64,000 nucleotides of DNA from Pseudomonas viciae (GCF_004786035.1 NZ_CP035088.1:212001-276000); one strand, 5' to 3'; positions 52,507-62,228 are shown, counted from the first letter of the stretch. Numbers and translations are program-made. The notes: generated from the sequence alone by a model not told the origin.

Positions 52507-53736
52507 ATGAGCAAGACTTCTCTCGATAAGAGCAAGATCAAGTTCCTTCTTCTCGAAGGCGTCCACCAATCGGCTGTCGACGTCCTCAAGTCGGCGGGCT
52601 ACACCAGCATCGAGTACATCACCAGTTCTCTGCCGGAAGCCCAGCTCAAGGAAAAGATCGCTGATGCTCACTTCATCGGCATTCGCTCCCGTACGCAATT
52701 GACCGAAGAGATCTTCGACCACGCCAAGAAACTGGTCGCGGTCGGCTGCTTCTGCATCGGCACCAACCAGGTTGACCTCAACGCGGCGCGCGAGCGCGGT
52801 ATCGCGGTGTTCAACGCGCCGTACTCCAACACTCGCTCCGTTGCCGAACTGGTGCTGGCCGAAGCGATCCTGCTGTTGCGCGGCATCCCTGAGAAAAACG
52901 CTTCCTGCCACCGTGGCGGTTGGATCAAGAGTGCGGCCAACTCCTTCGAAATCCGCGGCAAGAAGCTGGGTATCGTCGGCTACGGCTCGATTGGCACCCA
53001 GTTGTCGGTACTGGCCGAAGGCCTGGGCATGCAGGTGTTCTTCTACGATACCGTGACCAAGCTGCCGCTGGGCAATGCCACTCAGGTCAACAACCTGCAC
53101 GAGTTGCTGGGCATGTCCGATATCGTGACCCTGCACGTGCCGGAAACCGCTGCCACCCAGTGGATGATCGGCGAGAAGGAAATCCGCGCCATCAAGAAGG
53201 GCGGGATCCTGATCAACGCCGCTCGCGGCACCGTGGTCAAGCTCGACGCCCTGGCCGAAGCGATCAAGGACAAGCACCTGATCGGCGCCGCTATCGACGT
53301 ATTCCCGGTGGAGCCTCGCTCCAACGACGATATCTTCGAAAGCCCGCTGCGTGGCCTGGACAACGTGATCCTGACCCCGCACATCGGCGGTTCTACCGCT
53401 GAAGCCCAGGCCAACATCGGTCTGGAAGTGGCGGAAAAACTGGTCAAGTACAGCGACAACGGTACTTCGGTATCGTCGGTGAACTTCCCGGAAGTGGCCC
53501 TGCCGGCGCACCCTGGCAAGCACCGCCTGTTGCACATCCACGAGAACATCCCGGGTGTGATGAGCGAGATCAACAAGGTCTTCGCCGAAAACGGCATCAA
53601 CATTTCCGGTCAGTTCCTGCAGACCAACGAGAAAGTCGGCTACGTCGTGATCGACGTCGACGCCGAATACTCGGACCTGGCGCAAGAGAAACTGCAGCAC
53701 ATCAATGGCACGATTCGTTGCCGCGTGTTGTTCTAA
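52507..53736 (+). CDS. serA: D-3-phosphoglycerate dehydrogenase
   Basis: 409 residues from the ATG at 52507. First step of serine synthesis from 3-phosphoglycerate. The NAD fold is GIVGYGSIGTQLSVLAEGLG, the catalytic acids and histidine are in LINAARGTVVKL, AAIDVFPVEP and LTPHIGGSTAEAQ (His of TPHIGGST). A C-terminal ACT domain (RLLHIHENIPGVMSEINKVF) binds serine for feedback control. It matches E. coli SerA (410 residues) closely. Encoded divergently from D2HGDH, and followed by a strong terminator. Confidence 0.97.
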   Translation: MSKTSLDKSKIKFLLLEGVHQSAVDVLKSAGYTSIEYITSSLPEAQLKEKIADAHFIGIRSRTQLTEEIFDHAKKLVAVGCFCIGTNQVDLNAARERGIAVFNAPYSNTRSVAELVLAEAILLLRGIPEKNASCHRGGWIKSAANSFEIRGKKLGIVGYGSIGTQLSVLAEGLGMQVFFYDTVTKLPLGNATQVNNLHELLGMSDIVTLHVPETAATQWMIGEKEIRAIKKGGILINAARGTVVKLDALAEAIKDKHLIGAAIDVFPVEPRSNDDIFESPLRGLDNVILTPHIGGSTAEAQANIGLEVAEKLVKYSDNGTSVSSVNFPEVALPAHPGKHRLLHIHENIPGVMSEINKVFAENGINISGQFLQTNEKVGYVVIDVDAEYSDLAQEKLQHINGTIRCRVLF

Positions 53737-53754
53737 ACAGGCCTGGCATGCAAT

Positions 53755-53792
53755 AAAAAACGGGAGCCTCGCAGGGGGCTCCCGTTTTTTTC
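53755..53792. terminator. Bidirectional terminator between serA and the DUF4399 gene
   Basis: Six As, stem CGGGAGCC / GGCTCCCG with an 8-base loop, then at least six Ts. Because of the A-run on one side and T-run on the other it can end both convergent transcripts. Confidence 0.93.
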
Positions 53793-53827
53793 TGTCGAAC
53801 ACATAACCTGTGTCAGCCAGTATTGCG

Positions 53828-54253
53828 TTATTTCACGTTGACTGTGATTTTCTCGGACACGATCGATGGGTCGAATGGCATGTGGCCGCTGTCGCCCAGG
53901 ATCAATTGCAAGGTGTGCTTGCCCGGGGCCAGTTTGATGGTGGCCTCGGTTTGTGCCTTGCCAAAGTGCATGTGGTTGGCATCGGTCGGAATCGGCGCGC
54001 CTGCGGCAGGTAGTTTGTCGACATCGATCAGCAAATGGTGATGGCCAGTGTTCTTGGTCACATCGCCCGCCGGAGCCAGGGCAATGTTCTTGACGCCGAA
54101 CTTGACCTTGAATTCCTGGGTAACGGTGGCGCCGTCTGCCGGGGAAACGATGAACACTTCAGCGCCTTTTGGCGCCGGCGTCGCGGCGCTTGCCAGCATC
54201 GAAGCGCCCAATAACAGACCGGCCAACGCGGCACGTGACATAAAGCTTTTCAT
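53828..54253 (-). CDS. DUF4399-domain periplasmic protein
   Basis: 141 residues from the ATG at 54253, with GGAG six bases upstream. A Sec signal peptide ends MLASAA-TP. The mature protein is a small beta-sandwich with the DUF4399 pattern: VFIVSPADGATVTQEFKVKF, NTGHHHLLIDVD, HMHFGKAQTEATIKLAPG and LILGDSGHMPFDP. The repeated histidines (HHH, HMHFG, GHMPF) suggest metal binding. The function is unknown. It matches the PA0315 position next to serA. Confidence 0.88.
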   Translation of the reverse strand: MKSFMSRAALAGLLLGASMLASAATPAPKGAEVFIVSPADGATVTQEFKVKFGVKNIALAPAGDVTKNTGHHHLLIDVDKLPAAGAPIPTDANHMHFGKAQTEATIKLAPGKHTLQLILGDSGHMPFDPSIVSEKITVNVK

Positions 54254-54387
54254 TTTTTTCTCCAGTTTTTCCATGAAATCTGCGTGGCCATGACAACTTC
54301 ATGACCATTCGTTGTCGAAGCCTGCAACAACCATAGCAAAGCGAACCTGAAACGAGCGTCGCTTGTATAAATTACAAAGGAGTGACC

Positions 54388-54966
54388 ATGCGTTTTCTGC
54401 CTGGCCTGATCTGCCTGCTACCCCTTTTGAGCCCTCTGGCCCATGCCGAATTGATTGACGACATCAATGACCGTGGCGAACTGCGCATTGCCCTCGAGGC
54501 CAATACCGCTCCTTTCAACTTCAAGGAAGACGGCAAGCTCACTGGCTTTGAAGTGGAACTGGGCCAGATGCTGGCCGGTGAGCTCGATGTACAGGCCGAT
54601 TTCGTGGTCACCGATGCCGGGGATCTGCTCACGGGTGTGGAAAGCGGTAAGTACGACGTCGCGATCAACCACATAGCAATGACCCCGGAACTGGCTGAAC
54701 GTTTCGACACCAGCGCCGTATACAGCCATCCGGATGCGCAATTGTTGGCGAGCAAAGACGAGGCACCACGTCCGCTGGTCATGGCGCAGTCGTTCCAGCC
54801 GGAAGAAAAGAACGAGCCGGCGCCGAACCTGGTGATTCCGTTCCAGAAGGGCAACCCGGCGTTCAAGGCCAGCCTGGACAATGCCCTGGCGCGTATCAAG
54901 GATGATGGGCGGCTGGAGCAGTTGTCGCAGAAGTGGTTGGGTAAGCAGGGCGTGACAGGCAACTGA
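54388..54966 (+). CDS. Short periplasmic solute-binding protein (family 3)
   Basis: 192 residues from the ATG at 54388 (AAGGAG five bases before it). A signal peptide ends LAHA-EL. The first lobe has the amino-acid-binding pattern (DDINDRGELRIALEANTAPF; GFEVELGQMLAGELDVQADF; LTGVESGKYDVAINHIAMTP). The second lobe is cut down to about 50 residues before the closing helix pair (FQKGNPAFKASLDNALARIK). Ordinary family members have about 250 residues, so this one lacks most of lobe 2 and may not bind as usual. The FliY-like PA0314 sits here in P. aeruginosa; the ABC genes that normally follow are not next to it. Confidence 0.85.
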   Translation: MRFLPGLICLLPLLSPLAHAELIDDINDRGELRIALEANTAPFNFKEDGKLTGFEVELGQMLAGELDVQADFVVTDAGDLLTGVESGKYDVAINHIAMTPELAERFDTSAVYSHPDAQLLASKDEAPRPLVMAQSFQPEEKNEPAPNLVIPFQKGNPAFKASLDNALARIKDDGRLEQLSQKWLGKQGVTGN

Positions 54967-54991
54967 AAAACAGGACTCAAGCACGGTTCAT

Positions 54992-55021
54992 TGTGGCGAG
55001 GGAGCAAGCTCCCTCGCCACA
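54992..55021. repeat. Perfect REP-type palindrome, GGCGAGGGAGC family
   Basis: 13-bp perfect stem TGTGGCGAGGGAG / CTCCCTCGCCACA around CAAG, between convergent genes. No T-run follows, so classed as a REP rather than a terminator. Confidence 0.85.
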
Positions 55022-55057
55022 GGGTTCACCATTCGCTCGATCCAAACGGACCTGTCC

Positions 55058-55684
55058 TCAAGTTTTACGCCAGACACTCGCCAACCAAGGCTGCTGCTCC
55101 CGCGGCAGCCCCGCTGGCCGGTAGTAATGTTCCAGTTCCACAAACCCTGCGTCAGTGAGCAGCGTGCGCCACGCCGCCAGGTCGTGATAGGCGCCAAAGC
55201 GCTGGCCATTCCAGCCTTCCTGGTTCTCGCCGCGAGGGTTGGAGCTGAACAGCACGCCACCGGGCTTGAGCGTGGCATGCAATTGTTTGAGCACTCGAGG
55301 CAATTCCTGGAGCGGAATGTGGAACAGCACGGCGTTGGCGAAGATCCCGTCGAAACGTTCGGCCGGCAGGTCGAGTTTCAAGAAGTCCTGTTGCCACACT
55401 TCACAGCCGCTGTCCTGGCGCGCCATCCGGGCAAACTCCGCTGAGCCGTCGAGGCCGACCGCGACATGGCCCATGTCGGTGAACGTTCGCAGGTCTCGCC
55501 CGGGGCCACAGCCGAAGTCCAGGATGTGCAACGGTGCCTTGGCCTGGATATGCTGCAGCAACGCGTCGATGTTCTGGCTGACGTCGTGGTCACGGGTGCC
55601 TTCGCGAAAGCTCTCGGCGACCGCGTTGTAATTGCCCAGGGTTGTAGCGGTGATGGCTTGCAGGTCTTCGGCGGTATGTTTCAT
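55058..55684 (-). CDS. Class I SAM-dependent methyltransferase
   Basis: 208 residues. SAM motif I is ILDFGCGPGRDLRTFTDMGH, motif II carries the acidic residue in VGLDGSAEF, motif IV reads FDGIFANAVLFHIPL, and the post region is HATLKPGGVLFSSNPRGENQ. The N-terminal helices (NYNAVAESFREGTRDHDVSQ) resemble UbiE/TehB-like small-molecule methyltransferases. The substrate is unknown. It is a single gene, downstream of the sulfur operon in the same direction but separated by a REP. Confidence 0.9.
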   Translation of the reverse strand: MKHTAEDLQAITATTLGNYNAVAESFREGTRDHDVSQNIDALLQHIQAKAPLHILDFGCGPGRDLRTFTDMGHVAVGLDGSAEFARMARQDSGCEVWQQDFLKLDLPAERFDGIFANAVLFHIPLQELPRVLKQLHATLKPGGVLFSSNPRGENQEGWNGQRFGAYHDLAAWRTLLTDAGFVELEHYYRPAGLPREQQPWLASVWRKT

Positions 55685-55749
55685 GAGTCATGACTGGGTT
55701 GGGAGCGTCAGCCGACTATACCGCAAGGACACTGACGGCTTCGCAGCCA

Positions 55750-55773
55750 ATCGCGAGCAAACTCGCTCCCACA
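55750..55773. repeat. Single REP element
   Basis: TCGCGAGCAAACTCGCTCCC, one base off the usual core, between metI and the methyltransferase gene. Confidence 0.75.
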
Positions 55774-55787
55774 TGAAAAGCCCCGCG

Positions 55788-56432
55788 TCAGCGTTTGTTC
55801 AGCCCCCGCGCCAACCGATCTCCGCCCAATTGAATCACCGCCACCAACGCCACCAGCAACACGATCACCGTGAGCATGATCTGGCTGTCGAAACGTTGGT
55901 AGCCATAACGGTAGGCGATGTCACCCAGGCCGCCAGCGCCAATCGCTCCGGCCATGGCCGAGGAGTTGATCATGGTTACCAGCGTGATGGTAAAACCGCC
56001 GACGATCCCGGGCAGGGCTTCGGGCAGCAGCACATGCCAGACGATGTGCCAGCGCCGGCAGCCCATGGCTTGGGCGGCTTCGATCAGGCCATGGTCGACC
56101 TCCCGCAGGCTGACTTCGGCAATGCGGGCGAAGAATGGTGTGGCGGCGATGGTCAGTGGCACTACCGCAGCCCAGACGCCGTAAGTGGTGCCGACGATCA
56201 GCCGGGTGAACGGAATCAGCGCCACCATCAGAATCAGAAAGGGTATCGAGCGAAACAGGTTCACGAACGCACCCAAGGCGCGATTCAAGACTGGCGCTTG
56301 ATAGATCCCGCCCTTGCCGCTGGTGACCAGGACCACCGCCAGCGGGATGCCTGCCAGCAACGCGATCAGCGACGACACGCCGACCATCAGGAATGTGTCG
56401 ATGAAGCCCTGCAATAACCGATCAAACCACAT
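55788..56432 (-). CDS. metI: Methionine-type ABC permease
   Basis: 214 residues from the ATG at 56432. Five membrane helices with the binding-protein-dependent transport loop: [20 protein letters not shown] (EAA motif) and [20 protein letters not shown], the MetI signature. It overlaps the end of metN by 11 bases. It forms a homodimeric channel with MetN. Last gene of the six-gene sulfur operon. Confidence 0.94.
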   Translation of the reverse strand: MWFDRLLQGFIDTFLMVGVSSLIALLAGIPLAVVLVTSGKGGIYQAPVLNRALGAFVNLFRSIPFLILMVALIPFTRLIVGTTYGVWAAVVPLTIAATPFFARIAEVSLREVDHGLIEAAQAMGCRRWHIVWHVLLPEALPGIVGGFTITLVTMINSSAMAGAIGAGGLGDIAYRYGYQRFDSQIMLTVIVLLVALVAVIQLGGDRLARGLNKR

Positions 56433-57546
56433 AACCCAGCACCTCCACCCGTTGCGCCCAATTGCCGGCACGTTGACGCAGTTCCTCGGCGTCCCATGAC
56501 GAGCCACTTACTGCGAGCAGCAATTGCCCCAGCCCGTGGCCCTGAATCTGTTCGATGCCGCCGTGCAGCAGCCGTACTCGACCACCGAGGGCGCTGAACA
56601 ACGCGGCGAGGTCCGGCTCATCATGGCCAACCCCGGTGAATTGCACACGCAGCACGGTCGCTGCATCCGTCGAGGCCGGCTGCGCTTGCAAGCGGCTTTG
56701 CAGCTCGTCCGGCACGGCGTGTTGCAACGGCGCCAACAGCGTCCGGCTGACCTCATGTTGCGGGTTGCCGAACACTTCCCAAACAGGGCCCTGCTCGACG
56801 ATTCTCCCTTGTTCGAGCACCACCACCCGGTCGCAGACTTCGCGGATCACCGCCATCTCGTGGGTGATCAACACGATGGTCAGGCCCAAGCGCTGGTTGA
56901 TCTCGCGCAGCAGGCCGAGGATCGATTGGGTGGTCTCCGGGTCCAGGGCCGAGGTGGCCTCGTCGCACAGCAGGATCTGCGGGTCATGCACCAGCGCCCG
57001 GGCGATGCCGACCCGCTGCTTTTGCCCGCCGGAGAGCTGCGCCGGGTAGGCCTTGTGCTTGCCTTGCAAACCCACCAATTCCAGCAGCTCGCGGACTTTG
57101 CGCTGGCGCTGGTCTTTGGGCACGCCAGCGACTTTCAGCGGCAGCTCAACGTTCTGCCAAACGGTCTTGGCCGACATCAGGTTGAAGTGCTGGAAGATCA
57201 TGCCGACGCGCCGGCGCAGAGCCACCAGGCGGTCTTCATCGAACTCGCCGATGTCCACCTGATCGATCAGCACCCGCCCGCTGCTGGGTTGTTCCAGACG
57301 GTTGATGGTGCGGATCAGCGACGATTTGCCGGCGCCGCTGCGGCCGATGATGCCGAACACCTCGCCGCGTTGGATCGCCACGTCGATGCCGTGCAGTGCG
57401 GCCACCGGCCCTTGGCGGCCGTTGTAGGTCTTGCCCAGGCCGATGAAGCGCACATGGGCGCGATTCAGCTCCGGGTGCAGTTCGGTCTGTTCGGCGCTCC
57501 GGGGCGTGGGGGCTTCGTGTCGGAGTCGAGCGTTGAGGGCGTTCAT
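56422..57546 (-). CDS. metN: Methionine-type ABC ATPase
   Basis: 374 residues from the ATG at 57546 (GGAAGG six bases upstream; another ATG is one codon earlier). Walker [22 protein letters not shown]-loop FQHFNL, signature [15 protein letters not shown], Walker [17 protein letters not shown] and switch ITHEM are all intact. The C-terminal ACT-like C2 domain ([20 protein letters not shown]) is the site through which methionine inhibits MetNI. The first 35 residues are an extension relative to E. coli MetN. It lies between metQ and metI; the ligand may be another sulfur compound. Confidence 0.94.
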   Translation of the reverse strand: MNALNARLRHEAPTPRSAEQTELHPELNRAHVRFIGLGKTYNGRQGPVAALHGIDVAIQRGEVFGIIGRSGAGKSSLIRTINRLEQPSSGRVLIDQVDIGEFDEDRLVALRRRVGMIFQHFNLMSAKTVWQNVELPLKVAGVPKDQRQRKVRELLELVGLQGKHKAYPAQLSGGQKQRVGIARALVHDPQILLCDEATSALDPETTQSILGLLREINQRLGLTIVLITHEMAVIREVCDRVVVLEQGRIVEQGPVWEVFGNPQHEVSRTLLAPLQHAVPDELQSRLQAQPASTDAATVLRVQFTGVGHDEPDLAALFSALGGRVRLLHGGIEQIQGHGLGQLLLAVSGSSWDAEELRQRAGNWAQRVEVLGYVV

Positions 57547-57548
57547 CA

Positions 57549-58376
57549 TCAGCCTTCCCAACCGGCCTGGTAGAGCTTGCCGTGGGCCTTGTCCAGGGCT
57601 GCGCGCACCGCTGGCGAGTGCTGGTAGATGTCGACGAACTTGGCCAGCCGCGGGTCGTTCTTGCTCTTGGGCTGGATCACGAACTGAATCACGTATTCCT
57701 TGTGATCCAGGCCGTCGAACAGCAAGGCCGACGTGGCATCGAAGGTCTTGGCCAGGCGGATGTAGGCTGGGTAGCCCTGCACCAGATCGGCATCTTCATA
57801 GGCCCGCACCAGTTGCACGGCTTCGACCTGGAGGATCTTGAGCTTCTTCGGGTTGGCAACAATGTCGTCTTCAGTGGCCTTGTAGCCCACGCCTGGTTTG
57901 AGCGTGATCAGCCCAGCCTTGGCCAGCAGTTGCAGGCCGCGACCGCTGTTGATCGGATCGTTGGCAATGGCCACGCTCGCGCCCTCGGGCAGTTCGTCGA
58001 AGCTTTTGTATTTCTTCGAATAGAGGCCGACGTTGTTGATGATTCCCGGCGCAAAGGGCACCAGGTCGAACCCGGCGGCGGCCTTGGCGTTTTCCAGGAA
58101 AGGGATGTGCTGGAAATAATTCACGTCGATATCCCCGGAGGCGAGGCTGACGTTCGGGGCGATCCAGTCACTGAACTCCACCAGCTCGACTTTCAGGCCT
58201 TGCTTGCCGGCTTCTTCCACGGCGGCCTCCAGGGGAATGGCGAACGCGGCGGTGGTGCCGATTTTCAACGGTGCATCGGCGGCGAACAGCGCCGAGCTGA
58301 ATAGACCGAGGGTCAGGGCCAGTGCTTTGACTGGCAGGGTCAGGAGTTGCTTGGTCATGTCGGTCATTCCAGTCAT
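57549..58376 (-). CDS. metQ: MetQ-type substrate-binding protein
   Basis: 275 residues from the ATG at 58376, which overlaps the upstream stop (ATGA); in-frame ATGs at 58367 and 58358 are alternatives. A signal peptide ends ALFA-AD with no lipobox cysteine. The MetQ fold is evident ([52 protein letters not shown]). It differs markedly from the MetQ at 27 kb, with only scattered identities, so they probably bind different ligands. It would deliver to MetNI encoded just downstream. Confidence 0.92.
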   Translation of the reverse strand: MTGMTDMTKQLLTLPVKALALTLGLFSSALFAADAPLKIGTTAAFAIPLEAAVEEAGKQGLKVELVEFSDWIAPNVSLASGDIDVNYFQHIPFLENAKAAAGFDLVPFAPGIINNVGLYSKKYKSFDELPEGASVAIANDPINSGRGLQLLAKAGLITLKPGVGYKATEDDIVANPKKLKILQVEAVQLVRAYEDADLVQGYPAYIRLAKTFDATSALLFDGLDHKEYVIQFVIQPKSKNDPRLAKFVDIYQHSPAVRAALDKAHGKLYQAGWEG

Positions 58377-59770
58377 TGATTAAGTGAATCGCATGCCTTT
58401 GTGGCGAGGGAGCAGTGTCGGTAGGTTGAGCCGGTGTGTTGTCCAGGTAGATGGGCCCCTGCCTGAAACAGCTTTTCACGCAGACTGCCGTTGTCGTATT
58501 CGGTCTTGTACGAACCGCGTCGCTGTAACTCGGGAATCACCAGCTCGATGAAGTCCACATAGCTTTGTGGCGTGACGATGCGGGTCAGGTTGAAGCCATC
58601 CAGGCCGGTTTCGGCGATCCACGACTCCAGCTCATCGGCCACCTGCTCGGGTGAACCCTCCACGGTGATGTAGCGACCACCGAGGGCGTGTTGCTCCAAT
58701 AATTTGCGCCGGGTCCAATCGTTGTTCTGCAGGGTTTTGGTGGCTGACTGGATGGCGTTGCTCTTCACGTATTGGATCGGCTCGTCCAGTTCGTACTGGG
58801 AAAAATCGATGCCCGTCGACGCGGAAAAATGTGCCACCCCGGCCTCGGCACTGGCGTAGCCCAGGTACTCGGCATGCTTGGCCCAGGCGGCCGCTTCGGT
58901 CTCGCCGACGATCACGTTCAGGCCCATGAACACCTTGATGTCCTCGGGGTTGCGCCCGGCCTCGACGGCGCTGGCGCGAACCTTGTCCACCTGGACCTTG
59001 GTCGCCGGTTTGTTCTGGCCGCTGATGAATACGCACTCGGCATGCCGTCCGGCAAACAGCAAGCCACGCTCCGAACTGCCTGCCTGGAACAACACTGGCG
59101 TGCGTTGGGGCGACGGTTCACACAGGTGATAGCCCTCGACCTGATAGAACTCGCCCTGGTGCCGGACCTTGTGCACCTTCTGCGGCTGGGCATAAATCCG
59201 CCGCTGGCGGTCGTTGAGCACCGCGTCGTTTTCCCAGCTGCCTTCCCAGAGTTTGTAGAGCACTTGCAGGTACTCGTCGGCCTGGTCATAGCGGCGGTCA
59301 TGTTCGACTTGCGCGGTCAGGCCCATGGCTTTGGCGGCGCTGTCCAGGTAGCCGGTGACGATGTTCCAGCCGACCCGGCCGCGACTCAGGTGGTCGAGGG
59401 TGCTCATGCGTCGGGCGAACAGGTACGGCGGTTCGTAGGTCAGGTTGGCGGTGAGGCCGAAGCCGAGGTTTTTCGTCACGGCGGCCATGGCCGAGACCAG
59501 CAGCAACGGGTCGTTGACCGGCAGTTGGATCGACTCCTTCAGTGTGACGTCCACCGACTGCTGGTACACGTCGTAGACCCCGACGATATCGGCGATGAAC
59601 AGCCCGTCGAACAGTCCGCGCTCAAGCAGCTGCGCCAGCCCGGTCCAGTATTCAATGGTGTTGTACTGGGTCGATGTGTCCTGGGGGTGGGTCCACAAGC
59701 CGTGATTGATGTGCCCGACGCAGTTCATGTTGAACGCGTTGAGCAGGATTTTTTTCTTGCCGTGGGCCAT
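58373..59770 (-). CDS. LLM-class flavin-dependent monooxygenase (DszA/NtaA/SnaA family)
   Basis: 465 residues from the ATG at 59770 (TGATG overlap with the upstream gene). The bacterial luciferase-like barrel opens with KKILLNAFNMNCVGHINHG and contains LSRGRVGWNIVTGYLDSAAK, FQAGSSERGLLFAGRHAECV and GLNVIVGETEAAAW. The family (DszA, SnaA, NtaA, EmoA) uses reduced FMN from a separate reductase to cleave C-S or C-N bonds. Its place among SfnB and Met-transport genes points to organosulfur breakdown. No FMN reductase gene is in the operon. The substrate is not predictable. Confidence 0.92.
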   Translation of the reverse strand: MAHGKKKILLNAFNMNCVGHINHGLWTHPQDTSTQYNTIEYWTGLAQLLERGLFDGLFIADIVGVYDVYQQSVDVTLKESIQLPVNDPLLLVSAMAAVTKNLGFGLTANLTYEPPYLFARRMSTLDHLSRGRVGWNIVTGYLDSAAKAMGLTAQVEHDRRYDQADEYLQVLYKLWEGSWENDAVLNDRQRRIYAQPQKVHKVRHQGEFYQVEGYHLCEPSPQRTPVLFQAGSSERGLLFAGRHAECVFISGQNKPATKVQVDKVRASAVEAGRNPEDIKVFMGLNVIVGETEAAAWAKHAEYLGYASAEAGVAHFSASTGIDFSQYELDEPIQYVKSNAIQSATKTLQNNDWTRRKLLEQHALGGRYITVEGSPEQVADELESWIAETGLDGFNLTRIVTPQSYVDFIELVIPELQRRGSYKTEYDNGSLREKLFQAGAHLPGQHTGSTYRHCSLATKACDSLNQ

Positions 59771-60963
59771 CAAATGGTCCCCCGCAGCGGCGGCTTTTCA
59801 TCGTTGAGGTAGAAGTTGCCGACGGCGTGGTACTTCCAGCGCACCGGGTCGTGCAGGGTGTGCACCCGGGCGTTGCGCCAGTGGCGGTCCAACCCATGTT
59901 CGGCCAGGGTCGCCTGGCTGCCGGCCAATTCGAACAGCGTGCTGCCGGCGGCCAGGGAAATTTCGGTGCTGATGGCGCGGGCTTCGGCCACGGCAATCGA
60001 GGCAGCGGCGACCGTGTCGGCATCGGTGTCGGCCTGGGCCCGGTCAAGGAACTCACCGGCACGCTCCAGCAGGGCTTCGGCGGCGTGCAGGCGGATGCTC
60101 AACTGGCCGAAACTCTTGAGGGTGTGCGGGTCTTCGGTGGCGACATCGCTGGTGGCATCGATCCATGGCCGGGTTTTGCTACGAACAAAGTGCAGGGCGT
60201 CTTCATAGGCGGCGCGAGCGATGCCGGTGTCGATCGCGGCGTGGAGAATCTGCGCCAGTGGCCCCACCGGCGTCGGTCGCTCGAAGGCGCTCTGGAAGGG
60301 CACGATGTCTTCGGCGTCGACATAGACATCTTCGAACACCACCGAACCGCTGCCGGTGGTGCGCTGGCCGAAACCGCTCCAGTCGTCGATCACTGTCAGG
60401 CCCTTACTGTGGCGAGGGACGAACGCCAGTTGCTGCACACCGTTTTCATCCACCACCGACGTGGGAATGCGCTGGGCGTAGATCGCGCCGGTGGCGTAGA
60501 ACTTGCGGCCGTTGATGCGATAACCCTCGCCGTCGCGGCGCAGTTGGGTGATGCGGTCATGGGCGGTCTTGGTGCCAAGCTCGGCCAGGGCGTTACCAAA
60601 ACGCTGGCCGGCGAGCACTTCGGTGTACAGGCGTTGTTTTTGCGCTTCAGTGCCGTTTACCCGCAGCACTTCCAGGGCGTAGAAGTGATTTTGCGGAATT
60701 TGCCCCAGAGAGCCGTCGGCCTGAGCAATCAGCGCAATGACCTTGGCCAGGGTGATGTTGGAAACGCCCGCGCCGCCGCAGGCCTTGGGTACGCTGATGC
60801 CCCACAGGCCGGAACGGGAAAAAGCCTCCAGCTCCGGGTGCGGCAGGCGGCGTTCGCGGTCGCGCAGGGCGCTATCGCGCTTGAAATCTTCGGCCAGGTC
60901 GCTGGCCACGATCAGGGCTTGTTCATCGCTGGTGATCACCGCGACATGTTGGGAAAACGTCAT
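59770..60963 (-). CDS. SfnB-like acyl-CoA-dehydrogenase-fold flavoprotein 1
   Basis: 397 residues. Acyl-CoA dehydrogenase fold (DszC/SfnB-type): ELEAFSRSGLWGISVPKACG, GGAGVSNITLAKVIALIAQA, TKTAHDRITQLRRDGEGYRI and WSGFGQRTTGSGSVVFEDVY, and an end HWRNARVHTLHDPVRWKYHA. The catalytic glutamate of true acyl-CoA dehydrogenases is not evident, as expected for the FMN-dependent monooxygenase branch. It begins 23 bases after its paralogue's stop. These enzymes work on sulfones, sulfonates or similar molecules when sulfate is scarce. Confidence 0.9.
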   Translation of the reverse strand: MTFSQHVAVITSDEQALIVASDLAEDFKRDSALRDRERRLPHPELEAFSRSGLWGISVPKACGGAGVSNITLAKVIALIAQADGSLGQIPQNHFYALEVLRVNGTEAQKQRLYTEVLAGQRFGNALAELGTKTAHDRITQLRRDGEGYRINGRKFYATGAIYAQRIPTSVVDENGVQQLAFVPRHSKGLTVIDDWSGFGQRTTGSGSVVFEDVYVDAEDIVPFQSAFERPTPVGPLAQILHAAIDTGIARAAYEDALHFVRSKTRPWIDATSDVATEDPHTLKSFGQLSIRLHAAEALLERAGEFLDRAQADTDADTVAAASIAVAEARAISTEISLAAGSTLFELAGSQATLAEHGLDRHWRNARVHTLHDPVRWKYHAVGNFYLNDEKPPLRGTI

Positions 60964-60986
60964 GTGCTGCTCCAGAGGTCGGGTCG

Positions 60987-62228
60987 TCAGATCCAGGAAT
61001 GCCGGGCCGGCAAGGTGCCGTTCAGGTGGTAGGCGCCTACCGCGTGATATTTCCAGCGAACCGGGTCGTGCAGGGTGTGGACCCGTGCGTTGCGCCAGTG
61101 GCGATCGAGATTGAATTCGGCGAGGGTGGCGCGGCTGCCGGCCAGCTCGAACAGCTTTTCACTGGCTTGCAGGGCGATCTCGGTGGTGAGCACCTTGGCC
61201 TCGGCCACGGCAATCGAGGCGCGGGCGGCGGATTGCGCGGTGATGGGCGCGGCACTGACCTGATCCAATACCTGCCCGGCTTTGCGCAGCAGCGCCTCGG
61301 CGGCATGCAGTTCTATTTTCATCTTGCCGATGTCGGCGATCACATAGAGGTCGTCGCTGGCCCGCTCGACCTTGGCATCGATCCAGGGCCGGGCCCGTTC
61401 GCGAACGAAGGTGATCGCATCGTCGATGGCGCCACGGGCAATACCCGCATCAATGGCGGCCTGGATCAGTTGTGAAATCGCGCCCTGCACGTTCGGCGTT
61501 TCGTTGATGCGCCAGTTGTCCAGCACCAGTTCGGCGTCGACCCGGACGTTGTTCAGCAGCACGGTGCCGCTGGCCGTGGTGCGCTGGCCGAAACCCGACC
61601 AATCGTCAACGATCCGCAGGCCCGGCGTGCCGCGCCGAACGAATGCCAACACTTGCCGGCCTTGGTCATTCAGCGCCTTGACGGCCACCCAGTGGGCAAA
61701 CAGCGCGCCGGTGGAATAGAACTTCTGACCGCTGACGACAAAACCGTCACCGTCAGCGCTGATCCGCGCCTTGAGTTCAAGGGTATTTCGAACGCCGCGT
61801 TCCGGCCCGGCATTGCCGATGCGCCAGCCTTCGAGCACGCTCTGGAAAAGGATTTTTTTCTGCCGTTCGGTGCCCGTGCCAAGAATCAGCTGGAGCACGC
61901 CGAACTGGTTCTGCGGAATTTGCCCCAGGGCCGGGTCGGCGGCGGAAATGATCGCGAACACGTCGGCGATAGTGACGAACGAAACCTGGGGGCCGCCGTA
62001 TTGGCGGGGGATGGCGATGCTGCCCAGTCCGCTGCGGGTAAATTGCTCAATCTCTGACCAAGGCAGCTTGCGCTGTTGATCGCGCCGCGCCGCCTGTTGA
62101 CGGGCGACCTGTGCCAGGTCATGGGCGGCCTTGATGGCCTCGGTATCGTTGCGCAGCACCTGCGCGGGTAGCAACAGGGGTGCGACGTCCAGGTCGCTCT
62201 GGACCTTTGCTTGCGCCAGATCAGACAT
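60987..62228 (-). CDS. SfnB-like acyl-CoA-dehydrogenase-fold flavoprotein 2
   Basis: 413 residues from the ATG at 62228 (GGAG eight bases upstream). The same family as the next gene, with about half of the positions alike: IEQFTRSGLGSIAIPRQYGG, AAWSGFGQRTTASGTVLLNN-type segment and an identical end motif (HWRNARVHTLHDPVRWKYHA). First gene of the operon, preceded by an AT-rich region. Two SfnB paralogues with one LLM enzyme may form a two-component system for two substrates or two steps; which is which cannot be told. Confidence 0.9.
   Translation of the reverse strand: MSDLAQAKVQSDLDVAPLLLPAQVLRNDTEAIKAAHDLAQVARQQAARRDQQRKLPWSEIEQFTRSGLGSIAIPRQYGGPQVSFVTIADVFAIISAADPALGQIPQNQFGVLQLILGTGTERQKKILFQSVLEGWRIGNAGPERGVRNTLELKARISADGDGFVVSGQKFYSTGALFAHWVAVKALNDQGRQVLAFVRRGTPGLRIVDDWSGFGQRTTASGTVLLNNVRVDAELVLDNWRINETPNVQGAISQLIQAAIDAGIARGAIDDAITFVRERARPWIDAKVERASDDLYVIADIGKMKIELHAAEALLRKAGQVLDQVSAAPITAQSAARASIAVAEAKVLTTEIALQASEKLFELAGSRATLAEFNLDRHWRNARVHTLHDPVRWKYHAVGAYHLNGTLPARHSWI

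Noticed and set aside
54992..55021. Perfect hairpin as a terminator of the solute-binding protein gene
   Set aside because: No T-run follows, and the sequence equals the REP family found at 27.8 and 62.5 kb.
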